Counted from the stretch's first letter, positions 37,706-47,928 are shown. The stretch: 64,000 bases of DNA from Dysgonomonas gadei ATCC BAA-286 (GCF_000213555.1 NZ_GL891979.1:352885-416884), one strand, 5' to 3'. Program-made: numbers and translations. Notes: generated by a model not told the origin, from the letters alone.

Positions 37706-40700
37706 ATGAAGAAATCTATATTATTTTCTATACTTATTTGTTTTATATCTGTATATACTATCTACGCTCAACAATTCGAGTTTTCGCACCTCAACAATAC
37801 AAATGGCTTATCAAATAACCAGGTCGAATCTTTATTCAGGGATAGCCGCGGATTTATGTGGTTTGGCACCAATATGGGGCTGAACAGGTATGATGGTGTA
37901 AATTTTAAAGTATATACAAATATTAAAAATGATGCGAATACCCCGTTATACGATAGGATTATAGATATACAGGAAGATATCGACGGCAATCTGTGGCTTA
38001 AAGAAAGTACCTATATCGTTTATAATTGGAAAACAGAATCGTTTATCAATAATGTTGATTCTTTATTACATAGAATGGGGCTGGAGGCAGGGCCTTCTAT
38101 AATTGAAATAGACGATAAGAAAGATTTTTATATTGTTTATCCTGATAGAGGAATTTTCAAATATGATATTGCTACGCAGGAGGTGACGGCTTTTCCGCAA
38201 TCATCAGATATTAATGCTCTGGATCAATCGGGAATAGCAGACATTAAAATTAAAGGAAGTTACATCTGGGTACTCCACAGTAACGGGCTTGTAGAACGAC
38301 TGAATATACAAACAGGTAAAGTGGATATCCGTAATACATTCTTCAAAGAGAATTATCAGAACTCTACAATACTGAAATCCATCTATATAGATTCTGACAA
38401 CGATCTGTGGATATATCCCAGTATAGATGACAGGGGTGTAGCTTATTTCAGCCTGAAAGAAAAGCAATGGACACTGCTTGATACAAAAAGTAAGGTCGCC
38501 CTATCGAGCAGTTTTATCAGATGTGTAGGACAGGATGCCGGCGGTTCTATATGGATAGGTACGGATCATGGAGGGGTTAATATTTATGATAAGAAGAAAA
38601 AGGATATAACAGTAGTAAAGAATGATATATACAATAACAACTCCATAAGCCAGAATTCTATAATAAGCATTTTTTGTGAAGCAGATGGTACTGTGTGGGT
38701 GGGGACGTACAAAAACGGAATATCATACTATCATCCTAACTTATTCAAATTTAAGAAGTCTCCTTTGTTCTATACTTTTAACAAGAATGCCGAAACCTTC
38801 GATTGCAACAGTCTGTATAAGAATAAAAATGGGGATTTATGGATAGGTACAAACGGCCGGGGACTTGTAAAATACAACGATGAGACAGGAACTATACAAA
38901 CATTTCGCTATAATCCCAATGATGCCGGTAGCATATCGTCTGATATAATTACTTCAGTGTTCGAAGATCATGCTCAGATTCTTTGGATAGGTACATTTCT
39001 CGGAGGATTGAACGCCTATAACGGTAGAGAATTTAAGAGATACCAGGTGGACGAAGATAATCCTAATTCATTGTCCAGTAAAAGTGTATTTGGGTTAGCC
39101 GAAGATGATGAAAATAATCTATGGATAGCTACTTTAGGTGGTGGAACTGATAAACTTGACGCTGATCGCCTTACTTTCACGCATCATAATTTAAGGAACA
39201 GTAAGATGCTTTCAGACTATGTTCTGTCCATGTTTACTGATCCCTTGAAGAATATTTATCTGAGTACTGACAGAGGGCTTAATTTTATCGACAAAGATAA
39301 GAAAGAGATTACCGCATATTTTCCTGAAAGCAAGCTGTTGGACTCCCTGACCAATATTACAATCAATTATCAGTTTGTCGATTCAAAAGGTTTGGTTTGG
39401 ATAGCTACCGATAAAGGTATTAATATTTATGACCCCCACAGGCATCAATTCTATTATATAATGGCGAGTGACGGTTTGCCTAGTGATGAAGTGGTATCGC
39501 TTATAGAGGACAATGACGGAAATGTCTGGGCTGGTACACGCAATGGATTAGCATGTATATATCGTGATTTTTCTGGTCAGAGATTCAAGTCTACAATTAC
39601 TTATTTTGATGTGAAGGATGGCTTGCCTAGTTCTGTTTGTAATCGTAATGCCATATTTAAGGACAAAGACGGTATCATATATATAGGGAGTACCAATGGT
39701 TATGTCGCTTTTAACCCCAGGGAAATCGTTTTTAACAAGAATGTACCTAAAGCCCGCTTTACGGATTTATTGATTACCAATCAGGTGATAAGGCCCAATG
39801 TAAAATATGCCGGACGGGTGATTATTGAAAAGTCGATCACTGATATTAATGAGATAACCCTGCACTACGGTGAAACGAATTTTACAATCCTGTTTTCAGC
39901 GCTTAATTTTATTCATCCCGAAAAAAATAAATATAAATACATGCTCGAGGGGCTTGATAATAAGTGGACAGAAATAACAAACGGTATAGGAGCAGCCTCA
40001 TATTCCAACCTGAATGCAGGGACTTATAAACTTATAGTATACGCGAGCAATGATGACAATGTATGGTCTGCAGAACCCATTGTATTGAAGATAGAGGTAC
40101 AGCCTCCATTCTGGCTGTCGTGGTGGGCGTATATCATATACATTATTGCGGCAGCAGCTATAATTCGCTTTTTCCTTAAATATAAGCTGAATAAGCAGAG
40201 GGAAGAGTATGAGCAGGCACAGAAGATTCTCGAAGCCAATAAAATACATGAGGTGGATGAACTTAAATTCAAATTCTTTACCAATATAAGCCATGAGTTT
40301 AAAACCCCGTTGACACTCATTCTCACCCCACTGGAGAAACTGATGAAATCTCCTGCATCGGATGAGCAAAAAGCCACAATGAACATTATGCACAAAAATG
40401 CACAGAATTTACTCGAGATGGTAAATGAAATTCTCGATTTCAGAAAGTTCGACCTGAATAAAATGAACCTCAATATATCGCGTGGTAATATTATTGAATT
40501 CACAAAAGATATTTGCCAGTCTTTTTCTTCCCTTGCAGCAGAGAAGTCTATAAAATTGACTTTCACAACTTATTTGCAGGAATTACAAATGGAATTTGAC
40601 AAAGAAAAGATGAATAAGATAATTACTAACCTCATTTCCAATGCTTTTAAATATACAGAAGAAGGACATATAGATGTCAGTATAGGCGTATCCGAATTGA

Positions 40701-41821
40701 TGCAAAGTAATGAATCCTCTACTGCAAAACAGTTGACAATAAGGGTTTCAGATACAGGGGTTGGAATGGAATCGGAATACCTTGATAAAATATTCGACCG
40801 TTTTTTCAGAATTGAAAAAGCCGATAAAAATACCCCGTCGGGAACAGGTGTCGGTCTACATCTGGTGAGTGAATATGTGAAATTGCACGGAGGAGAAATA
40901 GAAGTGGAAAGTACAGTGGATAAAGGCTCTGTTTTTACAGTCTTGTTGCCTATCAACAATTCTACTTATAAAGAACTGAGCAGTCAGGATGTTATACATT
41001 CGGGTGATTCCGGAGATGCGGAAAAAGGTAAAAATGAAACTAAATCTGTTCAGAGGGCGAATTTACCATTATTGCTGATTGTAGATGATAATGAAGATTT
41101 TTGTGAGTTTATAACCAGTTTGTTCATTGATAACTACAATATAGTTACGGCCAATGATGGTGAAGAAGGCCTGCGTATCGTACTCGATCAGCTCCCCGAG
41201 ATTATACTATGCGATGTAATGATGCCGAAGATGGATGGTTACGAATTTTGCAGGCAGGTAAAGGGGGATATACGCACATCCCATATTCCTATTATATTGC
41301 TTACGGCCAAGTCATCGGAAGAGAATCGTTATTCGGGTATAGAAGCCGGAGCTGACGACTATATCGCCAAGCCTTTCAATATAGATATGCTGACACTGAA
41401 AATAGCCAAGATAATAGAGAAGCAAAAGAAGTTGCAAAGTAGTTTCAGGAAAAAAATTGATGTAGCGCCGAGTGATATTGAGATAACCTCAATGGATGAG
41501 AAATTCGTACAAAAGGCGATAGCCATAGTGGAACAGAATATAGGGAATGCCGATTTCCTGGTCGAGGATTTGTGTAAGGAGATGGGTATGAGCCGTGTGT
41601 ATTTCTATAAGAAGACTCTTGCTCTGACAGACAAAACTCCGTCCGAATTTATTCGTTTCATCCGCTTGAAACGGGCGGCCGATTTGCTCGAAAAGAGCCA
41701 GATGTTTGTGAATGAGATTGCTTTCCAGGTGGGATTCAATGATCCGAAGTATTTCCGTAAATATTTTAAGGAGGAGTTTGGGGTAACACCTAATGAGTAT
41801 AAGAAGAATGAATCCAAGTGA
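37706..41821 (+). CDS. Hybrid two-component sensor/regulator (HTCS)
   Basis: The 1371-residue protein joins a sensor and a response regulator in one chain. After a signal (IYAQQFEF) come two seven-bladed Reg_prop propellers (residues about 25-715, with repeated DxxGxxWxGT motifs), a Y_Y_Y domain (about 720-795), one membrane helix (about 803-822), HisKA with His863 in NISHEFKTPL, HATPase_c (SDTGVGME, GTGVGLHL), a receiver with phospho-acceptor Asp1170 in CDVMMPKMDG, and a C-terminal AraC-type HTH (about 1270-1368). The periplasmic part should bind an oligosaccharide of the locus substrate and drive transcription of both operons. It is complete. Confidence 0.95.
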   Translation: MKKSILFSILICFISVYTIYAQQFEFSHLNNTNGLSNNQVESLFRDSRGFMWFGTNMGLNRYDGVNFKVYTNIKNDANTPLYDRIIDIQEDIDGNLWLKESTYIVYNWKTESFINNVDSLLHRMGLEAGPSIIEIDDKKDFYIVYPDRGIFKYDIATQEVTAFPQSSDINALDQSGIADIKIKGSYIWVLHSNGLVERLNIQTGKVDIRNTFFKENYQNSTILKSIYIDSDNDLWIYPSIDDRGVAYFSLKEKQWTLLDTKSKVALSSSFIRCVGQDAGGSIWIGTDHGGVNIYDKKKKDITVVKNDIYNNNSISQNSIISIFCEADGTVWVGTYKNGISYYHPNLFKFKKSPLFYTFNKNAETFDCNSLYKNKNGDLWIGTNGRGLVKYNDETGTIQTFRYNPNDAGSISSDIITSVFEDHAQILWIGTFLGGLNAYNGREFKRYQVDEDNPNSLSSKSVFGLAEDDENNLWIATLGGGTDKLDADRLTFTHHNLRNSKMLSDYVLSMFTDPLKNIYLSTDRGLNFIDKDKKEITAYFPESKLLDSLTNITINYQFVDSKGLVWIATDKGINIYDPHRHQFYYIMASDGLPSDEVVSLIEDNDGNVWAGTRNGLACIYRDFSGQRFKSTITYFDVKDGLPSSVCNRNAIFKDKDGIIYIGSTNGYVAFNPREIVFNKNVPKARFTDLLITNQVIRPNVKYAGRVIIEKSITDINEITLHYGETNFTILFSALNFIHPEKNKYKYMLEGLDNKWTEITNGIGAASYSNLNAGTYKLIVYASNDDNVWSAEPIVLKIEVQPPFWLSWWAYIIYIIAAAAIIRFFLKYKLNKQREEYEQAQKILEANKIHEVDELKFKFFTNISHEFKTPLTLILTPLEKLMKSPASDEQKATMNIMHKNAQNLLEMVNEILDFRKFDLNKMNLNISRGNIIEFTKDICQSFSSLAAEKSIKLTFTTYLQELQMEFDKEKMNKIITNLISNAFKYTEEGHIDVSIGVSELMQSNESSTAKQLTIRVSDTGVGMESEYLDKIFDRFFRIEKADKNTPSGTGVGLHLVSEYVKLHGGEIEVESTVDKGSVFTVLLPINNSTYKELSSQDVIHSGDSGDAEKGKNETKSVQRANLPLLLIVDDNEDFCEFITSLFIDNYNIVTANDGEEGLRIVLDQLPEIILCDVMMPKMDGYEFCRQVKGDIRTSHIPIILLTAKSSEENRYSGIEAGADDYIAKPFNIDMLTLKIAKIIEKQKKLQSSFRKKIDVAPSDIEITSMDEKFVQKAIAIVEQNIGNADFLVEDLCKEMGMSRVYFYKKTLALTDKTPSEFIRFIRLKRAADLLEKSQMFVNEIAFQVGFNDPKYFRKYFKEEFGVTPNEYKKNESK

Positions 41822-41836
41822 TTTAAATAACCTTGT

Positions 41837-41874
41837 AAACATTTTACCCCCTTTTAGGAGACATTTTGCCCCCT
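41837..41874 (+). promoter_or_regulatory. Candidate sensor-regulator operator upstream of GH95
   Basis: Two direct copies, AAACATTTTACCCCCT (41837-41852) and AGACATTTTGCCCCCT (41859-41874), are spaced 22 bases, two helical turns. The first differs at one base from the GH31 upstream motif in the same orientation relative to its gene. The second ends 63 bases before the GH95 -7 box. Bases between the HTCS stop and GH95 otherwise hold no hairpin. Confidence 0.55.
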
Positions 41875-41937
41875 TCGGGAAATGAAGGTATTCCTATAAT
41901 AGAAACATTGGGAATGGGATAAGATACAATAAAACAA

Positions 41938-41945
41938 TACATTTG
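41938..41945 (+). promoter_or_regulatory. -7 promoter box of the GH95 operon
   Basis: TACATTTG matches TAnnTTTG and lies 24 bases before the GH95 ATG. No good -33 element is seen, which fits an activated promoter. Confidence 0.5.
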
Positions 41946-41969
41946 TGATATTGTAAAAACACTGATCCC

Positions 41970-44330
41970 ATGAAAAAAGTATTATTGGCTTTAGCCTGTA
42001 TTTTCTGTTCCTGCATCACTCTTCTTTCGCAAAATAAATGGCAATATTATTTCAACGAGCCGGCTTCTGCATGGGAGGAGTCTATTCCGTTGGGTAATGG
42101 GCGTATAGGGATGATGCCTTGGGGAGGAGTAGACAAGGAACGTATCGTATTGAACGAAATATCTCTTTGGGCTGGAAATAAACAGGATGCCGATAATCCG
42201 GATGCTTATAAACATCTGGGTGAAATAAGAAAACTCCTTTTCGAAAAGAAAAACCGTGAGGCGCAGGAGTTAATGTACAAAACCTTTACATGTAAAGGTG
42301 AAGGAGGGAGTGGCGCAGATTATGGTAAATTTGAAAATTTTGGTAATCTCTATATAGATATTACTTATCCGGATGCATCTGCCGCAGTTTCGGATTACAG
42401 ACGGACGCTGGATATGAATAATGCCTTATCGGATGTTACTTATACAAAAGGGGGGATTAAATATACAAGGGAATATTTTACCTCCTTTACGGATGATATT
42501 GGAATAGCCAGATATACTGCCGACAAATCAAAAGCTCTGAATATGTGTATATCTCTCGACCGTGACGAAAATTATGAGACATATGCGAGTGGTCCGGTTC
42601 TTTACATATTTGGCCAATTGCCGGCAGGCGAAGGCAAAGAGGGTATGAAATATCTGGGAATGGTAAAAGCAGAGCATAAGGGAGGGCAACTCTTTACCAA
42701 TGCCAGGGATATAGAAATTAAAAATGCAGATGAGGTAACTCTTTTCATTTCTCTGGCAACCAACTACAATGGAGTAGAACACGAAAAACTTGCAGGCTAT
42801 TTATTAAATAAATTAAAAGGTGACTATAAAACCCGGAAACAAAAACATATCGAAAAATATCAAAACCTGTTTAACCGTGTAGACCTTACATTAGGCAAAA
42901 ATAAAAATTCAGATTTACCTATCAACAAGAGATTAGAGGCTTTTGTAAACGACCGTAGCGATTATGATTTGGCCGCCTTATACATGCAATATGGCCGCTA
43001 TCTGCTTATCTCATCTACACGTGAAGGAGGACTGCCTCCAAATTTGCAAGGACTATGGGCACCGCAAATACATACGCCCTGGAATGGAGATTATCACCTG
43101 AATATAAATCTGCAAATGAATCTTTGGCCTGCCGAAGTTTGTAATCTCTCCGAATTACATCTTCCCACTATCGAATATGTAAAATCATTAACAGAACCCG
43201 GGCATAAAACGGCGAAAGTATATTATAACAGCGATGGATGGGTAACTCATATACTGGGTAATGTCTGGGGCTTCACTTCTCCGGGAGAGAGTCCGTCCTG
43301 GGGGGCGACCAATACTTCGGGTGCCTGGATGTGCCAGCATTTGTGGGAGCATTACCTCTATTCGCAGGATGTGGAATATCTGAAATCTGTATATCCTACA
43401 ATGAAAGGCGCGGCTCTATTTTTCGAAAATATGTTGGTTGAAGACCCGAATAACGGCTATCTGGTAACAGCACCTACCACTTCTCCTGAAAATACTTATA
43501 TAACAGAATCAGGTGATGTCTTAAGCGTTTGTGCAGGTTCTACAATGGATAATCAGATTGTGCGGGAATTGTTTACGAATGTATCCGAAGCCGCGAAAAT
43601 TCTGAATACAGACGAGCAATGGATAAGAACCATAGAAACCAAAAAACAAAGACTGGCGCCTACTACTATTGGTAAATACGGGCAGATAATGGAGTGGCTC
43701 GAGGACTATGAAGAGGCTGAAATACATCACCGCCATGTATCGCAACTCTATGGCTTGCATCCCGGTTATGAACTGACATACGAAAAAACACCGGAATTGA
43801 TGGAAGCCGCTAAAAAAACACTTGAACGCCGTGGGGACGAGTCTACCGGCTGGTCGATGGCATGGAAAATAAACTTCTGGGCGCGGCTCAAAGATGGTGA
43901 TCGAACTTATAAGCTGATTGGTGATCTGCTGAAACCCGCGGGTAAAGGGCATGGTACATATCCAAACCTTTTCAGTGCACATCCGCCAATGCAGATAGAT
44001 GGCAATTTTGGAGGTTGCGCGGGTATAGCCGAGATGCTGGTACAGAGCCATGCCGGATATATTGAGCTGTTGCCTTCCGTTCCGGATGCCTGGAAAGACG
44101 GTAGTGTGAAAGGTTTGAAAGTGAGAGGGGGAGGGGAAGTTTCTTTTGCATGGAAAAATGGAAAAGTTACGGATGTTGATTTCATTGCCCGGACAGCAAA
44201 TACATTTGTTTTTAAACTTGCTGATGATAAAATGGGTATATCAGGAACAAAGAATTATAAAACAGAGAACGGAAAATTATTTCTTAACCTGAAAAAAGGG
44301 GAAATAATCAGAATATCAAGATTTCTATAA
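41970..44330 (+). CDS. GH95 alpha-L-fucosidase-like enzyme
   Basis: The 786-residue secreted protein has a signal ending ITLLSQ, the GH95 N-terminal beta-sandwich (WEESIPLGNGRIGMMPWGG, VLNEISLWAG; about 25-270), an (alpha/alpha)6 barrel (about 290-690) and a short C-terminal beta domain. The Asn-rich motif HLNINLQMNLWPAE carries the residues that activate the catalytic water in this family. Glu507 (TTSPENTY) is the likely acid, and Asp677 (DGNFGG) the second conserved acid. GH95 members are inverting alpha-1,2-L-fucosidases, a few being alpha-L-galactosidases. Here removal of fucose from the galactose of fucosylated xyloglucan is the natural role, by inference from the locus. Confidence 0.9.
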   Translation: MKKVLLALACIFCSCITLLSQNKWQYYFNEPASAWEESIPLGNGRIGMMPWGGVDKERIVLNEISLWAGNKQDADNPDAYKHLGEIRKLLFEKKNREAQELMYKTFTCKGEGGSGADYGKFENFGNLYIDITYPDASAAVSDYRRTLDMNNALSDVTYTKGGIKYTREYFTSFTDDIGIARYTADKSKALNMCISLDRDENYETYASGPVLYIFGQLPAGEGKEGMKYLGMVKAEHKGGQLFTNARDIEIKNADEVTLFISLATNYNGVEHEKLAGYLLNKLKGDYKTRKQKHIEKYQNLFNRVDLTLGKNKNSDLPINKRLEAFVNDRSDYDLAALYMQYGRYLLISSTREGGLPPNLQGLWAPQIHTPWNGDYHLNINLQMNLWPAEVCNLSELHLPTIEYVKSLTEPGHKTAKVYYNSDGWVTHILGNVWGFTSPGESPSWGATNTSGAWMCQHLWEHYLYSQDVEYLKSVYPTMKGAALFFENMLVEDPNNGYLVTAPTTSPENTYITESGDVLSVCAGSTMDNQIVRELFTNVSEAAKILNTDEQWIRTIETKKQRLAPTTIGKYGQIMEWLEDYEEAEIHHRHVSQLYGLHPGYELTYEKTPELMEAAKKTLERRGDESTGWSMAWKINFWARLKDGDRTYKLIGDLLKPAGKGHGTYPNLFSAHPPMQIDGNFGGCAGIAEMLVQSHAGYIELLPSVPDAWKDGSVKGLKVRGGGEVSFAWKNGKVTDVDFIARTANTFVFKLADDKMGISGTKNYKTENGKLFLNLKKGEIIRISRFL

Positions 44331-45155
44331 TGAATGAGAATCAGCAGCTGAAAGGACTGTGACTTTTCTATATAATTTTATCTATACAAGGCAGATAGCA
44401 AGCGAGTTATCGGCCTGAAAGGTTACAAAAAAGAAAACTACAGAAAGGTGTTACTTTTGTTACCTTTTAACAAGTTGTTGGTTTTTAGTAGTAAGTAGTA
44501 AAAGTTGAATTAAGTAATGATTAAAAAATAATATGGTCTATTTGTTCATATAAAGGAAAACTCCGTGTTACTCCTTTTACTATGTGGTTTAAATATTTCA
44601 AGATATGCTTGCATATCAAATAAAAAACTAAAAACTCCAAGTTATTTTTTTATTGTTACTAATATTAATTGGAAACTGTGTTACATGTGTTACCTTTTAC
44701 AAGTAATAAGTATTAAATATAAAGAGGTATTCATTGTTAACTGTTAACTGAAAAGGTTGTAACCTTTGTTACTTTTTGCATTTTATACAGGATAGTCACC
44801 CGTATAGTAGCTAGTGGGAGTTACAAGGACATACCTAACAAGAACGGAAAAGGTAACAAGTGGAAAAAATTGTAAAATGTGTAACTTTTGTAACTTTTTG
44901 AAGAAAGTTATGAGTAAACAAGATACAAGATACGAGTTGTTAACTGATGACTACTAATTGTAAAGCCATATATGCGATAGCTAAAGCTAACGGCTATCAG
45001 CTAAAAGCTGAAATATGTGTAACCTTTGTTACCTTTTGGAAAAGCTACGACTAAACGAGGTATTATTATTGACTGTTATCTATTGACTGAAAACTGTTTT
45101 AATCAGTAACTGGCAGAATTAAAAAACATAATTTAATAAAAACATATTACATAAC
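44331..45155. repeat. Gene-free region with degenerate GTTACCTTTT repeat array
   Basis: This 825-base gap between GH95 and GH3 has no gene. It holds six related words: GGTGTTACTTTTGTTACC (44447), GTGTTACTCCTTTTAC (44565), GTGTTACATGTGTTACC (44678), GGTTGTAACCTTTGTTAC (44755), ATGTGTAACTTTTGTAAC (44877) and TATGTGTAACCTTTGTTACC (45014). Each is followed by TTTT and they are spaced 77-137 bases. A reverse-oriented half copy, AAAAGGTAACAAG, is near 44849. Related fragments such as TGTTAACTGAAAA and GCTAACGGCTATC lie between them. Purpose unknown: decayed repeat, multiple binding sites, or a regulatory leader. Confidence 0.6.
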
Positions 45156-47360
45156 ATGAAAAAAACATTTATTTGCGGTTTGTTCAGCCTTTTCTTAATG
45201 AATAACGTGCAGGCACAAACAAACGCTACTCCGGTTTATCTGGACGATAGTAAACCTATAGAGACTCGAATAGAGGATGCCTTATCACGCATGACTCTCG
45301 AAGAGAAGATCGCTTTTATCCATGCACAGTCTAAGTTCAGTACACCGGGTGTTCCCCGTCTGGGTATTCCCGAATTGTGGATGAGCGACGGCCCTCATGG
45401 CGTACGCATGGAAATAGATTGGGATACATGGGCACATGCCGGATGGACAAACGATTCGTGCACGGCCTTTCCTGCACTGACGTGTCTGGCCGCAACTTTC
45501 AATCCGGAATTGTCTTCATTATATGGTAATGCTATAGGCGAAGAAGCCCGCTACAGAAAAAAAGATATACTATTGGGCCCGGGGGTAAATATTTACCGGA
45601 CTCCGATGAACGGACGCAACTTCGAATACTTGGGTGAAGACCCCTATCTGGCATCTAAAATGGTGGTACCTTATATTAAAGGTGTGCAGCAGAATGGAGT
45701 GTCGGCATGTCTGAAACATTTTGCACTCAATAATCAGGAAGTATGGCGCAATGTTATTGATGTAGAAGTAAGTGACAGGGCATTGTATGAAATTTATTTG
45801 CCTGCATTTAAAGCCGGAGTGCAGGAAGGTGGAGTCTGGTCTGTAATGGGCTCGTACAACAAGTTTAGAGGACAGTATTGCAGTCACCACGAGATATTGA
45901 TTAATAAGATACTAAAAGGAGAGTGGGGGTACGATGGCATTGTTGTTACAGACTGGGGTAGTGCCCATGATACTAAGGAAGCTGCTCTTTACGGACTGGA
46001 TGTGGAAATGGGAACATGGACGAACGGCCTGACTTGGGGCGAGAGCTTCGCATACGATAATTATTATCTGGCCCAGCCTTATCTGAAGATGCTGAAAAAC
46101 GGCGAATTGCCGATGTCTACTCTCGATGATAAAGTACGCCGTGTGCTTCGCCTGACATTCCGGACTAATATGGAAAGGAAACGTCCGTTTGGTAGCTTTG
46201 CCACAAAGGAACACGCCGATGTGAGCCGTAAAGTAGCCGAAGAAGGCATTGTTTTGATGAAAAACACCAATAACTTTTTCCCTATTGCAAAAGGCAGATA
46301 TAATAAAATTGTGGTGATCGGCGAAAACGCTACACGTTCACTTACCGTGGGAGGTGGTTCGTCGGAACTGAAAGTGAAAAAAGAAGTTTCGCCGCTCGAA
46401 GGGTTGATAAATAAATATGGTGCAGATAAAGTATTCTATACAATGGGCTACGGTTCCGGCCCAACGGTATATGATAATTTTGTGCCGTCACCATATAATG
46501 CTGATTCATTGAAACGTGAGGCTCTGGCATTAGTAAAGGATGCCGATGTTGTTCTTTTCTTCGGCGGGCTGAACAAAAATTATCAGCAGGATTGTGAAGG
46601 GGCCGACCGCATCACTTATGATCTTCCTTTCGGACAAAATGAATTGATAGAAGACTTACTGAAAGTGAATAAGAATACGGGTATCGTGATTGTTAGCGGT
46701 AATGCCGTGGCAATGCCATGGCTGGATAAAGTATCCGCATTGATGCAGTCTTGGTATCTTGGTTCGGAGGCAGGTAATGCGACAGCGAATATAATAGCAG
46801 GTGATATAAATCCGTCGGGTAAACTACCTTTCAGTATTCCAAGAAAATTGGAAGACAACGGAGCAATGTCATTCGGGACTATTTCTTATCCGGGCGACAG
46901 CGTCACACAGATATACAAAGAAGATATACTCGTAGGCTATCGCTGGCATGATACGAAGAAGATACCGGCATTATTCCCGTTTGGATACGGATTGTCATAT
47001 ACTACGTTCGAATATGGGAAAGTATCTGCCGACAAGAAAGAATATGAAAAAGATGATGTCATAAAAGTTTCTTTTACGCTGTCCAATAAAGGAAACTTAG
47101 CAGGTTCGGAATCAGTACAGATATATGCCTCGCAGGCAAAACCATCCTTGGAACGTCCTGCCAAAGAACTGAAAGCATTCAAAAAAGTATTTCTTAATGC
47201 AGGTGAAAGCAAAACCGTAGAATTATCCGTTCCTGTGAAAGATTTGGCTTTCTTCGATGATAAAGCTCACGGTTGGATCGTAGAATCGGATAAATTTACA
47301 CTACATTGTGCAGCGTCGTCTGCCGATGTGAAAAGTTCGGTAACTGTTCAGGTAAAATAA
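45156..47360 (+). CDS. GH3 beta-glucosidase-like enzyme
   Basis: The 734-residue secreted enzyme has a signal ending NNVQAQ and the usual three GH3 domains: TIM-barrel-like N-domain (about 35-330), alpha/beta sandwich (about 350-590) and fibronectin type III-like C-domain (about 640-730). The nucleophile is Asp266 in GIVVTDWGSAH. KHFALNNQE and GRNFEYLGEDPYLASKM are also family signatures. In this locus it should remove beta-linked glucose from the non-reducing end of xyloglucan-derived oligosaccharides, like BoGH3A/B. Other GH3 activities such as beta-xylosidase cannot be ruled out by sequence reading. Confidence 0.92.
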   Translation: MKKTFICGLFSLFLMNNVQAQTNATPVYLDDSKPIETRIEDALSRMTLEEKIAFIHAQSKFSTPGVPRLGIPELWMSDGPHGVRMEIDWDTWAHAGWTNDSCTAFPALTCLAATFNPELSSLYGNAIGEEARYRKKDILLGPGVNIYRTPMNGRNFEYLGEDPYLASKMVVPYIKGVQQNGVSACLKHFALNNQEVWRNVIDVEVSDRALYEIYLPAFKAGVQEGGVWSVMGSYNKFRGQYCSHHEILINKILKGEWGYDGIVVTDWGSAHDTKEAALYGLDVEMGTWTNGLTWGESFAYDNYYLAQPYLKMLKNGELPMSTLDDKVRRVLRLTFRTNMERKRPFGSFATKEHADVSRKVAEEGIVLMKNTNNFFPIAKGRYNKIVVIGENATRSLTVGGGSSELKVKKEVSPLEGLINKYGADKVFYTMGYGSGPTVYDNFVPSPYNADSLKREALALVKDADVVLFFGGLNKNYQQDCEGADRITYDLPFGQNELIEDLLKVNKNTGIVIVSGNAVAMPWLDKVSALMQSWYLGSEAGNATANIIAGDINPSGKLPFSIPRKLEDNGAMSFGTISYPGDSVTQIYKEDILVGYRWHDTKKIPALFPFGYGLSYTTFEYGKVSADKKEYEKDDVIKVSFTLSNKGNLAGSESVQIYASQAKPSLERPAKELKAFKKVFLNAGESKTVELSVPVKDLAFFDDKAHGWIVESDKFTLHCAASSADVKSSVTVQVK

Positions 47361-47387
47361 CAGGTAGAGGTTAATGATGCATTAAAA

Positions 47388-47882
47388 TGTTCTATTTTTT
47401 CTAACGCGCCTATCGGCTTGTTTTTCATTTTGCCTTGATGCAAAACGAAACAAAAAATCAAGGCTGCATCCCTCCGGCGCCCCAAAACCGCAGCTCCGGT
47501 GGGGCAAAATAATACGGAGTCATCTTTTACCGGATTATCAGCCGTGTATAGCAGCTACCCTATTTTGCCCTACACCTCCGCTTTACGGATTGGGTACCCC
47601 GCCTGCGGAATGAGGCCGTTATCGCGATGCGGCGACAGGACTGTGTCTTTTCAGGCTTTAGCCCCACGTGCGTCAGCCCTTGCGCATTAGTGACGCAGGC
47701 GGGGTACCCAATCCGTTGCAGACGGCGTAGAATCAAACGGGGCGATAGCCCGTTTGTTTGATTCAGCCGACGAAACGGTTTTGGGTCGCCGAGGAGCGGA
47801 GCGCTAGCCTTTTGGTTCGTTTTGGGCAATGCCAAAATGAACGTTTAAGCGCAACGAAGTGGAGCATAAGAAAATAGAACAT
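47388..47882. repeat. Foldback (MITE-like) repeat, copy 2
   Basis: This block lies between GH3 and GH43 and is a near-identical copy of the repeat at about 356-877, in the same orientation. The ends TGTTCTATTTTTTCT and AGAAAATAGAACA are inverted repeats of each other. Inside, the arms are complementary over most of the length; the best stretch is the perfect 23-bp pair ACGGATTGGGTACCCC...GCG near 47585-47607 and 47696-47718. An inner hairpin GCGTCA/TGACGC lies at the centre. The base composition is richer in G and C than the flanks. It looks like a mobile insertion into the glycan locus or a structured RNA element; no transposase is present. Confidence 0.8.
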
Positions 47883-47928
47883 ATAAATAAGCCAATACAT
47901 ATTTTATAAAACTTAAATAATTGATGCC

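Noticed and set aside
40024..40566. 180-codon minus-strand frame inside the hybrid sensor gene
   Set aside because: It is antisense to the membrane helix and HisKA region of a clear, intact gene.
44447..45039. Possible CRISPR array in the GH95-GH3 gap
   Set aside because: The repeats are degenerate, spacing varies from 77 to 137 bases, and there are no cas genes.
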